Part shown: positions 25,602 to 33,061 of the stretch, one piece after another
Position numbering within the stretch: the first letter of the stretch is position 1
Layout: every line of letters begins with the position of its first letter
Assembly (NCBI RefSeq): GCF_035818635.1
Contig: NZ_JAYLLH010000002.1
Coordinates: forward strand, 124,001-188,000
Source of the DNA: Mesobacterium_A hydrothermale
GTDB lineage: Bacteria; Pseudomonadota; Alphaproteobacteria; Rhodobacterales; Rhodobacteraceae
Reading direction: 5' to 3'
Length of the DNA: 64,000 nt
Notes under the pieces: model-generated
Told to the model about the DNA's origin: nothing
Database searches by the model: none
What the model saw: the letters and a program-made list of their open reading frames with translations, nothing else
Program-made: the position numbers and the translations under genes

Positions 25602-26729
25602 TCAAGCCATCGCCGCGGCCGCATCCTGAAGCCGCAGGAAGGCGTCCAGCAACAGGCTGGCCGGGTCGACGTTGACCGCCCTGGCGTGGCGGGTGCGTTC
25701 CGCGGTGTCCTGCGCCATCTGGGCCCAAAGCCGGCCGTGCTGCGGGTGCGGGGCCAGCCGGGCAAGCACGGTGGATTCCCCCGGGGCGGCCTGCTGCGCG
25801 GGGGGCGCGCCGGTGGCGCCGGTGCGGGCCATTCGCGACAGGGCGGTGTCCAGCAGCCACAGCATCAGGTCCAGCACCTCGGGTTTGCCCCGGGCACCGC
25901 CGGTTTCGGCCAGCGCCAGCGCGCGCGGCCGGTCCATGCGGGGCAGGGTGCCGAGAAGGGCGATCAACTCGGCATAGAGTTTCAGGCCGTGCAGGTTTTC
26001 AAGGCGGATCGCTTCACCCACCGACCCGGCGGCGAGCTCGGCCAGCGCCAGCGCGGCCTCTGGCGCGACCTCGACCCCGGCAAGGGTCAGCGCGGCGGTC
26101 ATATCCTGCGGCGAGAGCGGCGACAGACGCAGAGTGCGGCAGCGTGATCGGATCGTCGGCAGTAGGCGCGATGGCTGGTGGCTGATCAGCAACAGCGTGG
26201 TGCGGGCCGGCGGTTCTTCAAGCAGTTTCAGCAACGCATTGGCCGCGTTCACGTTCATTTCGTCGGCGCTGTCGACGATCACGACGCGGCGGCCACCGTC
26301 GGCCGAGGACAGGGCAAAGAAATTCTTCAGCCGGCGCACCTCGTCCACGGTGATTTGCGCCTTCAGCCGCTTGGTTTTTTCGTCGTAGGGACGACGCAGG
26401 GCAAACAGCCCGGGTTCAGAGCCCGCATGGATGCGGTGGACGACCGGATGGTCGGGGCCGATGTCGAGTGTCGCGGGTGGCGGCGGGGCACCGAACAGCC
26501 CGTCGTCCTGTGCCGGTGGCGTCGCCAGCAGAAAGCGCGCGATGCGCCAGGCCAGCGTGGCCTTGCCAACGCCCAAGGGGCCGGTCAGCAGCCAGGCATG
26601 GTGCAGCCGGTCGCCGGCAAAAGCTTCGAGGAATTCGCGCTCGGCATGGTCTTGCCCGATCAGCCGGGGGGTTTCGCGCGGGTGCGGCGCGCCCGACACG
26701 CGATCGGGTTCGGGCAGGTCGTCGCTCAT
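25602..26729 (-). CDS. holB: DNA polymerase III subunit delta'
   Basis: A 375-residue clamp-loader subunit. The P-loop GPLGVGKATLAWRIARF lies near residue 50, the Walker B-like VVIVDSADEMN and the LLKLLEEPP block follow, and the SRC motif appears as RSRCRTLRL. In the clamp loader, delta' helps open the beta ring. ATG at 26729 overlaps the tmk stop by 4 nt. Its C-terminal third is Ala/Arg-rich, as in other alphaproteobacterial versions. Confidence 0.95.
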   Translation of the reverse strand: MSDDLPEPDRVSGAPHPRETPRLIGQDHAEREFLEAFAGDRLHHAWLLTGPLGVGKATLAWRIARFLLATPPAQDDGLFGAPPPPATLDIGPDHPVVHRIHAGSEPGLFALRRPYDEKTKRLKAQITVDEVRRLKNFFALSSADGGRRVVIVDSADEMNVNAANALLKLLEEPPARTTLLLISHQPSRLLPTIRSRCRTLRLSPLSPQDMTAALTLAGVEVAPEAALALAELAAGSVGEAIRLENLHGLKLYAELIALLGTLPRMDRPRALALAETGGARGKPEVLDLMLWLLDTALSRMARTGATGAPPAQQAAPGESTVLARLAPHPQHGRLWAQMAQDTAERTRHARAVNVDPASLLLDAFLRLQDAAAAMA

Positions 26730-27349
26730 GGCAGGCGGCCGTGAAGGGCGGCGCGGATGTCCTGCGCAACGGTTTCCGGGGTTCGGGCGCCGTCGATCAC
26801 CCGGAATCGCGCCGCATATTCGCGTGCCAGATCCAGAAACCCGTCCCGCATCCGCTGTTGCAGCTCCAGCCCGAAATCCTCGAACCGCTCTTCGGCGGTC
26901 TTGCGCGCCTTGGCGCGTTTCAGCCCCTCGGAGGGGTCCATATCGACCAGAAGGGTCAGATCGGGTTCAACCCCGATCATCAGGTCGTGCAGTGCATCGA
27001 CCTTGGCGCGCAGATTGCCGCGCGACAGACCTTGGTACATCCGGGTGGAATCCGCGAAGCGGTCGCAGATCACGATCTTGCCAGCCGCCAGCGCCGGGCG
27101 GATCGTGCGTTCCAGATGGTCGCGCCGGGCAGCGGTGAACAACAGAAGTTCGGTTTCCGCCGACCAGCGGTCGGGATCGCCCTGCAACACCAACGCGCGG
27201 ATCTCCTCGGCCCCGGGACTGCCGCCCGGTTCACGGGTCAGGACAACCTCGTATCCCTCGGCGCGCAGCGCGTCGGCCAGCAGCCGGGCCTGCGTGGACT
27301 TGCCCGAGCCGTCAATGCCTTCGAAGCTGACGAACAGACCCCCGGTCAC
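26726..27349 (-). CDS. tmk: thymidylate kinase
   Basis: A 207-residue kinase that phosphorylates dTMP to dTDP. The P-loop FVSFEGIDGSGKSTQARLL is at the N-terminus, the DRX motif is CDRFADSTRMYQGL, and the LID has KARKTAEERFEDFGLELQ. The start is a GTG at 27349 whose GTGA overlaps the stop codon of the upstream carboxypeptidase gene, so the two are translationally coupled. Confidence 0.97.
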   Translation of the reverse strand: MTGGLFVSFEGIDGSGKSTQARLLADALRAEGYEVVLTREPGGSPGAEEIRALVLQGDPDRWSAETELLLFTAARRDHLERTIRPALAAGKIVICDRFADSTRMYQGLSRGNLRAKVDALHDLMIGVEPDLTLLVDMDPSEGLKRAKARKTAEERFEDFGLELQQRMRDGFLDLAREYAARFRVIDGARTPETVAQDIRAALHGRLP

Positions 27350-28518
27350 ATCGTCCCCTGGTCCGGGGTCATGCCGAACTGGCGCAGAATGGCCTGTGCC
27401 GCGGTGGTGACGCGCTTGAGCACGCCACCTTTGCCGACGGCCGTTTCCGCCACCAGTGGCACGCGCTGTTCGGGCAGGCCTTCGGGGCGGATGACCAGTT
27501 CCGCGATCTGCTGGCCGGCGCTGATCGGCGCCTGGATCGGGCCGGTATAGACCACCTCTGCCGCCACTTCGCCCTGCCCGGTGACCGGCAGCAGCATGTT
27601 CAGGTCTTTCCGTGTCACCAGCCCGACGCCGGGGGCATCGCCCATCCAGACCTCTGCCTCGGCGACGCGCTTGCCGCCCTCGACAACGGTTTTTTCGGCG
27701 AACTGGCGGAACGCCCAGTTGACGATGGCTTCCGATTCCTCGGCTCGTGCCTTGGCGCTGTCCAGACCGGTGATCGCAAAGATCACCCGGCGGTTGCCCT
27801 GTTTGGCGGAACCGACAAGACCATAGCCCGCTTCCTGCGTGTGGCCGGTTTTCATCCCGTCCGCGCCGATCCCAAGCCCCAGCAACGGGTTGCGGTTCAT
27901 GCGGTTCTGGCTTTCCTTTTCATCGAAAAGGAACTCTTTTTCGGCGAACATCGGATAGAATTCCGGGAAATCCGCGATGATATGGCTGCCCAGAAGCACA
28001 AGATCGCGCATCGACATCAGGTGGCCCGTGGCGGGCCAGCCGTTGGAATTCTGAAAAGTCGAATTGGTCATGCCCAACTGCTGGGCGCGTTGTGTCATCA
28101 GCCGGGCAAAGCCCGCCTCGGTTCCGTCCGGGCTCAGCGCCTCCGCGATCACGGCGCAGGCGTCATTGCCAGACAGGACGATGATGCCGCGAAGAAGGTC
28201 CTCGACCCGGACGCGCTCTCCGGCTTTCAGGAACAGTGTCGAGCCGCCGTAGTCCATCGCGTGCTGCGATACGCGCAGTTCTTCGTTCAGGCGCAGGCGG
28301 CCGTCGCGCACCGCCTCGAAGGCGATGTAAAGCGTCATGAGCTTGGACATCGACGCCGGGGGAAGCCGTTCGTCAGCGCGTTTGGCAAGCAGCACCGTGC
28401 CCGTGGTCTGGTCCAGCACAAACGCCGCAGAGGCGCGGGTGTCGAACGCATGGGCGGGCAAAGCCAGAGCCAGCGCAGTTGCGCAGCTGGCAAGAAATCG
28501 GGTCAGGCGCAGGGACAT
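27346..28518 (-). CDS. D-alanyl-D-alanine carboxypeptidase (PBP5/6 type)
   Basis: A 390-residue serine DD-peptidase that trims the pentapeptide of peptidoglycan. Signal peptide MSLRLTRFLASCATALALAL with cleavage near AHA-F. The three penicillin-binding motifs are intact: Ser56-Met-Ser-Lys59, Ser116-Gly-Asn118 and Lys223-Thr-Gly225. The C-terminal ~100 residues form the beta-rich PBP5_C domain. Start ATG at 28518. It is the first gene of the tightly packed cluster running down to 23949 and follows the SPOR lipoprotein gene by 25 nt, so a cell-wall transcript may lead into the DNA-replication genes. Confidence 0.95.
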   Translation of the reverse strand: MSLRLTRFLASCATALALALPAHAFDTRASAAFVLDQTTGTVLLAKRADERLPPASMSKLMTLYIAFEAVRDGRLRLNEELRVSQHAMDYGGSTLFLKAGERVRVEDLLRGIIVLSGNDACAVIAEALSPDGTEAGFARLMTQRAQQLGMTNSTFQNSNGWPATGHLMSMRDLVLLGSHIIADFPEFYPMFAEKEFLFDEKESQNRMNRNPLLGLGIGADGMKTGHTQEAGYGLVGSAKQGNRRVIFAITGLDSAKARAEESEAIVNWAFRQFAEKTVVEGGKRVAEAEVWMGDAPGVGLVTRKDLNMLLPVTGQGEVAAEVVYTGPIQAPISAGQQIAELVIRPEGLPEQRVPLVAETAVGKGGVLKRVTTAAQAILRQFGMTPDQGTM

Positions 28519-28543
28519 GGGCAGCGTTCCTTGCAGATCGGTC

Positions 28544-29434
28544 TTAGTTGGTCACGGCATAGGCATCAGCAAAGCCCATGCCCTTGATGGTTTTCAACAG
28601 GGTGTCCTGTTCGGATTTGCTTTGTGCCGGGCCGACCAGAACACGCCAGAAGGTCTTGCCGCTGGAGCTTTGTTTCTTGACTGTCGGCACCATACCGCTT
28701 TGGCGCAGGGCGGTCGCGGTATTGCTGGCATTTTGTTCGACGCTGAAGATGCCGATTTGCAGATAAGGTTTCGACATCGACGACGACGCAGCAGGTTTCG
28801 GCTTCGGCTTGGCCGCAGGTTTCGGCGCGGCGGCCGGGGCAGGGGCGGGATCGTTCAGCGCGGCGGCGGCCGTGGCTGCGACCGGGTCGATTTCCGATGT
28901 TGCCACGGTTGACGGCGCATCCAGCGCACCGGTTGCCGGTGCTTCTGCCGGTTCCGGCATCGGCTCTTCCTCGATCGCGGTTTCGCGGCGCAGCGCCACG
29001 ACCGAGAGCTTCGCGGGCTGACCGGCCAGCATTCCAAGCGCGGCGGCGGCATCCGAAGAGATCTGCAAACGCGGCCCGGGGGTTTCGCGTTCCTTGCGGA
29101 ACAAGGCCCCAATCACGTATTTGCCGTTTTCCTCGTTGCGGATGATCACGCGCTCGGGGTCCTTCACATCGGGATGCGCGGTCCAGACACCGCCCAGCGA
29201 CGGGCGACCGTCCCAAAGCCCGGATTCCTTGGTCTGGAATATCTCGGGGGCTTCGACATCGCGTTCAACAGGCTTTCCCGGCCGCGGGGCCGCTGCGGTG
29301 CTTTCCCCGCTTTCGGTCTTGGGTTGGAGGAAGCCGGGCATTTGGCCGTCTTCGCATCCAGACAGCGCAAACGCTGCGGCAAGCAGCACTGGTACCGATA
29401 CAAACCGCTGCCGAAAAATGTGTTTTCCGCTCAT
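28544..29434 (-). CDS. SPOR-domain lipoprotein
   Basis: A 296-residue lipoprotein. The signal ends in LSGC, a lipobox, so Cys27 is probably acylated. Residues ~65-150 resemble the double-psi-barrel region found in RlpA-like proteins (GLWDGRPSLGGVWTAHPDV, ERVIIRNEENGKYVIGALF), followed by an Ala/Pro/Lys linker and a C-terminal SPOR domain (YLQIGIFSVEQNASNTATAL, WRVLVGPAQSKSEQDTLL) that binds denuded glycan at the division site. A catalytic RlpA Asp/His pair is not obvious, so enzymatic activity is uncertain. It lies directly upstream of the DD-carboxypeptidase gene. Confidence 0.87.
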   Translation of the reverse strand: MSGKHIFRQRFVSVPVLLAAAFALSGCEDGQMPGFLQPKTESGESTAAAPRPGKPVERDVEAPEIFQTKESGLWDGRPSLGGVWTAHPDVKDPERVIIRNEENGKYVIGALFRKERETPGPRLQISSDAAAALGMLAGQPAKLSVVALRRETAIEEEPMPEPAEAPATGALDAPSTVATSEIDPVAATAAAALNDPAPAPAAAPKPAAKPKPKPAASSSMSKPYLQIGIFSVEQNASNTATALRQSGMVPTVKKQSSSGKTFWRVLVGPAQSKSEQDTLLKTIKGMGFADAYAVTN

Positions 29435-29637
29435 TCTCGCCCCTTAGCCTGCCTGTCGTCCGCCCCGCAGGGCCCGGTATTTTCCGGATTTTCCTGCCAT
29501 GTCCACGTTTTGTGCGGACGATTTAGCCAAAGGATACCCGTTTGAACCCATCATGAAAAGCCGCTGCAAGGGTTTCGGCGGATTTTCCCCGGAGCCTGCT
29601 TCTAGAATCGCCAGAGGCCCGCTAAAGCAAGTGAACC

Positions 29638-29727
29638 GGAGGGGTGGCAGAGTGGTCGATTGCGGCGGTCTTGAAAACCGTTGAGCGTGAGAGCGTTCCG
29701 TGGGTTCGAATCCCACCTCCTCCGCCA
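29638..29727 (+). tRNA. tRNA-Ser (anticodon UGA)
   Basis: A 90-nt gene with acceptor GGAGGGG/CTCCTCC, anticodon stem GCGGT/ACCGT, loop CTTGAAA (anticodon TGA), a long variable arm and encoded CCA. The accessory region with the defence operon begins immediately downstream, so the 3' end may be an integration site. Confidence 0.96.
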
Positions 29728-30088
29728 CTTGCCCTCGCGAAAGCGTTCTCCCGAGCCGGCTGCGGCCGAATTTTTCCGTTGTTTTCGAGGGTTATGCGGG
29801 TCGGGCTGAGCACTAGCAGTAGCGCCAGGTGGCCCAAAAGCGGTCTCTAAGGGGCGATTTTCTCCGGACCTCATGACTTCGCCCTTTTGGTGATTAGCTT
29901 GCAAGATACTGTATCGAAACAGATTTTGTGCCCGGCACCTGAGCACTTCGACGCCAGCGGCGTTTGGTCGAACGGGACAGAAATCGAACACTCGCCAAAA
30001 AAAATCGGCAAGTGAAAGAATGGACTGCTCCGTCAAATTCCTTTGACGAATGCCTATCTTCGCGAGGAAGAGTGTTCCTCAGAAACCG
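29728..30088. other. intergenic region between tRNA-Ser and the defence operon
   Basis: No gene is supported. Three hairpins are present: CACTCGCC/GGCAAGTG around an A-run near 29,990-30,014, CGTCAAA-TTCC-TTTGACG at 30031-30048, and GAGGAA-GAGTG-TTCCTC at 30064-30080. One of the last two may end the minus-strand defence transcript, though neither has a T run. Base composition drops in GC from here on, consistent with acquired DNA. Confidence 0.5.
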
Positions 30089-31378
30089 CTAAAGGCTCTT
30101 GGCAAGCGCATCAGCAAAGCGCTTCAAGCCGCGACGCTCTGAGATACGACAAACACCAAGTTCAACTGCCCGGATGAGTACACCGTCTGCTACAGCCCTT
30201 GCAAATTCTGCTGCATGTCCGACCTCGTAGTGAGAGGAAGGCGCGTCGTCCACTGTCCGCGGATAGACCAGCACCACCTCGGAAATCCCCGTTGCGCGCG
30301 AGAACGCCAACGATTCATAGATATCGGCATTGGAAATCGAGGTAGAAGAGCGAGCCACATGCCCTTTGTATTTTGCATCCACGATGACCCGGCGCGAACC
30401 AGTGGCATTGGGAATCGTTACAATCGCGTCGGGAACGACGTTGAGCACCCTGACTGCCCCATCCTGCGTTCGCGTCCCAAGCCTATTTGGTGACTGTAGC
30501 AGCACATTCTTGGGTAAGAGTGCGTTGCGGAGAGATAGCGACACGAGCTGCTCCCAAACCTGCCATGTCTGCATGACGTAGCCTGGCGCAAGAGCATTCT
30601 TGGGATCATAGGCGCCACCAAGACCCCGCAGGATGTCGAGAGAAAGATCAAATGTTGGTTGCCAAGCGCGCGAACGGCTCGGCAACCGGCGATCCTGTAG
30701 ACGTGATGGCCTCTGTTGATGCGGCAGATGTTGCGCAAGACGCTCAAGACGCACGCGGGTTTCGACGTCGGGAACGATGGGCGCGAGACCTGCCGCAGCC
30801 GCCCTGACTACCGCGTTGTAGGGATTTTCACGGGTGAACGACGTAACAGATTGCGGAAAGCCTTCCTCTGTTGGAACAGACAAATCCTCGGGGTCAAAAT
30901 CCCCTTCAATGGCAAACTCGCTGTGGGACAAGCGGCGATAGGTTCGCAGCGGTCTACGCTGGTTCTTCCAGTACATCTCGATCAGAGAGCGCCCGATCAG
31001 CGTCGCAAGATCAGATGTCGCGCGGGCCGATGATTTCAGTCCCTCGTTGTCGAGGAGTCGCCCATGATGTGAAAGCGTGGCCAGAAGGAAGAAATCTTCA
31101 CGCCATCCGGGTGCATTGCCGAGAAATTTTGGCGCAATTTCGAGTTCCAGACCTGATGCAAGGACAAGCAAACCCGCCACGTTCTGAAACTGATAGCGGT
31201 CGGCATTAATGGATAGCGGAACGCTCTCCAGTCCGAGGAGCCCGCGCAAACGGTCTCCGGCACGGAGCAAAAGTTCGCGCGCGGTGGACGCCGAAACAAC
31301 GCTACGCTTGGCAATTTCCTCGTGGAGAGCCGAAGGCTTCGCATACTCAACAGCTGTGAAACGCTGCCATGGGCGCAT
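30089..31378 (-). CDS. McrC-like nuclease subunit of an McrBC-type restriction system
   Basis: A 429-residue McrC-family protein. The C-terminal PD-(D/E)xK nuclease core is visible as VPDAIVTIPN followed by RRVIVDAKYKGHV: the Asp, the Asp of VDAK and the Lys are the metal-site triad. The N-terminal half has family blocks (LLLRAGDRLRGLLGLESVPL, FQNVAGLLVLASGLELEIAP). McrC stimulates McrB GTP hydrolysis and cuts DNA after translocation. It is the last gene of the five-gene operon, 5 nt after the McrB-like gene. Lower GC than the flanking core. Confidence 0.9.
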   Translation of the reverse strand: MRPWQRFTAVEYAKPSALHEEIAKRSVVSASTARELLLRAGDRLRGLLGLESVPLSINADRYQFQNVAGLLVLASGLELEIAPKFLGNAPGWREDFFLLATLSHHGRLLDNEGLKSSARATSDLATLIGRSLIEMYWKNQRRPLRTYRRLSHSEFAIEGDFDPEDLSVPTEEGFPQSVTSFTRENPYNAVVRAAAAGLAPIVPDVETRVRLERLAQHLPHQQRPSRLQDRRLPSRSRAWQPTFDLSLDILRGLGGAYDPKNALAPGYVMQTWQVWEQLVSLSLRNALLPKNVLLQSPNRLGTRTQDGAVRVLNVVPDAIVTIPNATGSRRVIVDAKYKGHVARSSTSISNADIYESLAFSRATGISEVVLVYPRTVDDAPSSHYEVGHAAEFARAVADGVLIRAVELGVCRISERRGLKRFADALAKSL

Positions 31379-31383
31379 GACGA

Positions 31384-32502
31384 TTAAACAGCCTTTTGGG
31401 ACAGGGCGACGAACAGATCATAAACCTGCGAAGCATCAATGCTCACCGGACCATTGATCATGGCACGGGGTGCATCCCCGAAGGACGTCTCTTCCAAGCT
31501 GTAGGGGTTTCCGGCAATGCCGCGATCTGCGTTCAACGCGATGGCGGTTCCGCGTACATCACCGAAGAACGCTTCATCGATGTGATTTTTGACCGTCCGC
31601 CATGCTGTCGCAAAATGGGCAAGAGCGTCAGCCACGTTTGAGGGCTTGGCATTGTTGGCCATGAGCACGCCGTGACCAATCCTGAATTCTGGCCCTCGTC
31701 CGAGCGCAATTCTCTGGTTTACCGCATCAAAAGCCTGAATCGCAGCCTCGCTCACATCGTCTGCGGAACTTGGGCTCGGCGGCAAACTTGCCATCGGTGT
31801 CGCGGCAACTCCGAAATGCGCCCTCAAAACCGAAGACTTGGGTTCCAGATTGAAAGGAGCCCAACGCCGAAGGAAGGCTACATCCAGCGGCTCGACCGAG
31901 ACATCCGCCTGGTTCATTGCTGCTAGTATGTACAGCCTCGATGGAAAAGCATACTCGATCAGATCGCCGTCCGCCGGATTGATCAAATCGAAGAACTGTG
32001 TTGCGGGCGTTGACTTGCCGTCCGGTGCAAGGCGCTTGTCGGATTCGATGGCGACGATAGCTCCACCGAAAACTTGTACGGTGGGGCCGCGGTTGATTTC
32101 ATCTATGATAAGCAGCGCCGCGCTGTCCGGCTGCTTTGCATACTCACTGGCACGGTAGAGAATACCTTCGGTAATTCTGAACGTACCCGGCGGTGTACCT
32201 GTGCGGACGTCAGGCATCACGCCTGTCAGGAAATCACGGTACTTGCTGGACTGATGAAGAACGCAGCGAAAGACCTTCCGGTTGGTGGACGTCCCGATTG
32301 ACCCCGGCAGGCTTGTCGTAGGCGTGGGCGGGATTGGGACTGGTGCACCTGGCTTATGAATCGGCGTGCTGGAGTGCCCCTTAGCTTCAAAGAGGCTGGC
32401 AACCTCACTTAGCAGCATGGACTTGCCCGTGCCCGGCGGCCCGGCAAGCAGGACGTTGCGGCGGTTTTCCAGCAGATCCAGAATGTCGTTGGCGTCAGAC
32501 AT
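31384..32502 (-). CDS. McrB-like AAA+ GTPase (motor domain only)
   Basis: A 372-residue AAA+ protein. Walker A GPPGTGKSMLLSEV lies at residues 20-33, Walker B is LLIIDEINRGP, and the AAMNQADVSVEPLD segment matches the MNxAD signature of McrB GTPases. E. coli McrB carries about 160 residues of DNA-binding domain before its motor; here the motor starts almost at residue 1, so DNA recognition must sit elsewhere, perhaps in the 188-residue product encoded just upstream with an 8-nt overlap. In the McrBC model it forms hexameric rings that translocate DNA and engage McrC. Confidence 0.9.
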   Translation of the reverse strand: MSDANDILDLLENRRNVLLAGPPGTGKSMLLSEVASLFEAKGHSSTPIHKPGAPVPIPPTPTTSLPGSIGTSTNRKVFRCVLHQSSKYRDFLTGVMPDVRTGTPPGTFRITEGILYRASEYAKQPDSAALLIIDEINRGPTVQVFGGAIVAIESDKRLAPDGKSTPATQFFDLINPADGDLIEYAFPSRLYILAAMNQADVSVEPLDVAFLRRWAPFNLEPKSSVLRAHFGVAATPMASLPPSPSSADDVSEAAIQAFDAVNQRIALGRGPEFRIGHGVLMANNAKPSNVADALAHFATAWRTVKNHIDEAFFGDVRGTAIALNADRGIAGNPYSLEETSFGDAPRAMINGPVSIDASQVYDLFVALSQKAV

Positions 32503-33061
32503 GTGGGTATTGTTCTTTTGTTACAAGGTCTAGAAACGCTGACTTGCAGCCGTCGTCGAACCAATCCTGCGCAAACTTCTTGATTTTCGGGTCCCAATTT
32601 TGGGTAAGAAGACTCGTTTCGGTCGTGAAATACAGCCAAATATCTCCGTTGGCTTGCTGGAACATCATGAAAACCGAACGACCTCCATTGGGATCGTTTT
32701 GGATCAAGCCATCAAGCGCAAACTCAGAGATGCGTGCTATTCGGCATTCATTCGGGCGCGCATCAGTGGCAGGCCATATCTCCATCGTGGCGCTCTTATC
32801 GCCAGTCGGTTCATTCCAAGTGACCGTGCCACTCAGAACTTCGATTTGAGACGTAACCCCTTTTGCCTTGCGTGTCTTGATTGTCTTGTTCGGGAACATG
32901 CGTCGAAATAATGGTAAGAACTCGGTTTCCGGTCGAAAACGCAGATCGCGAGCGCCCCCCCCGCTGTCGGCGTCATTTGACTTGGCGATAAACTTTCGAC
33001 GATCTCCGTCTTCGATATTTTGAAGGAGAACCCGTTCAATGGTCTGCGAGCTACTGCTCAT
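32495..33061 (-). CDS. unknown subunit of the McrBC-type R-M operon, candidate DNA-recognition protein
   Basis: A 188-residue protein I cannot assign firmly. It opens with a polar helix, then SNDADSGGGARDLRFRPE and a block ending RRMFPNKT, then VLSGTVTWNEPTG, MEIWPATDARPNECRIARI and a C-terminal WLYFTTETSLL...WFDDG. The order ND...GG...P...FP, then a strand-rich middle, loosely recalls the EcoRII N-terminal B3-like DNA-binding domain, a weak resemblance. ATG at 33061 overlaps the methyltransferase stop by 4 nt and its end overlaps the McrB-like gene by 8 nt, so stoichiometric coexpression is likely. It could instead be an inhibitor or a structural subunit. Confidence 0.6.
   Translation of the reverse strand: MSSSSQTIERVLLQNIEDGDRRKFIAKSNDADSGGGARDLRFRPETEFLPLFRRMFPNKTIKTRKAKGVTSQIEVLSGTVTWNEPTGDKSATMEIWPATDARPNECRIARISEFALDGLIQNDPNGGRSVFMMFQQANGDIWLYFTTETSLLTQNWDPKIKKFAQDWFDDGCKSAFLDLVTKEQYPHV

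Noticed and set aside
30031..30048. Intrinsic terminator of the defence operon
   Set aside because: Perfect hairpin but no T run on either strand; recorded only as a feature of the intergenic region.
29728..30088. CRISPR array or leader after the tRNA
   Set aside because: Only isolated hairpins; no regular direct repeats with unique spacers were seen here or elsewhere in the window.
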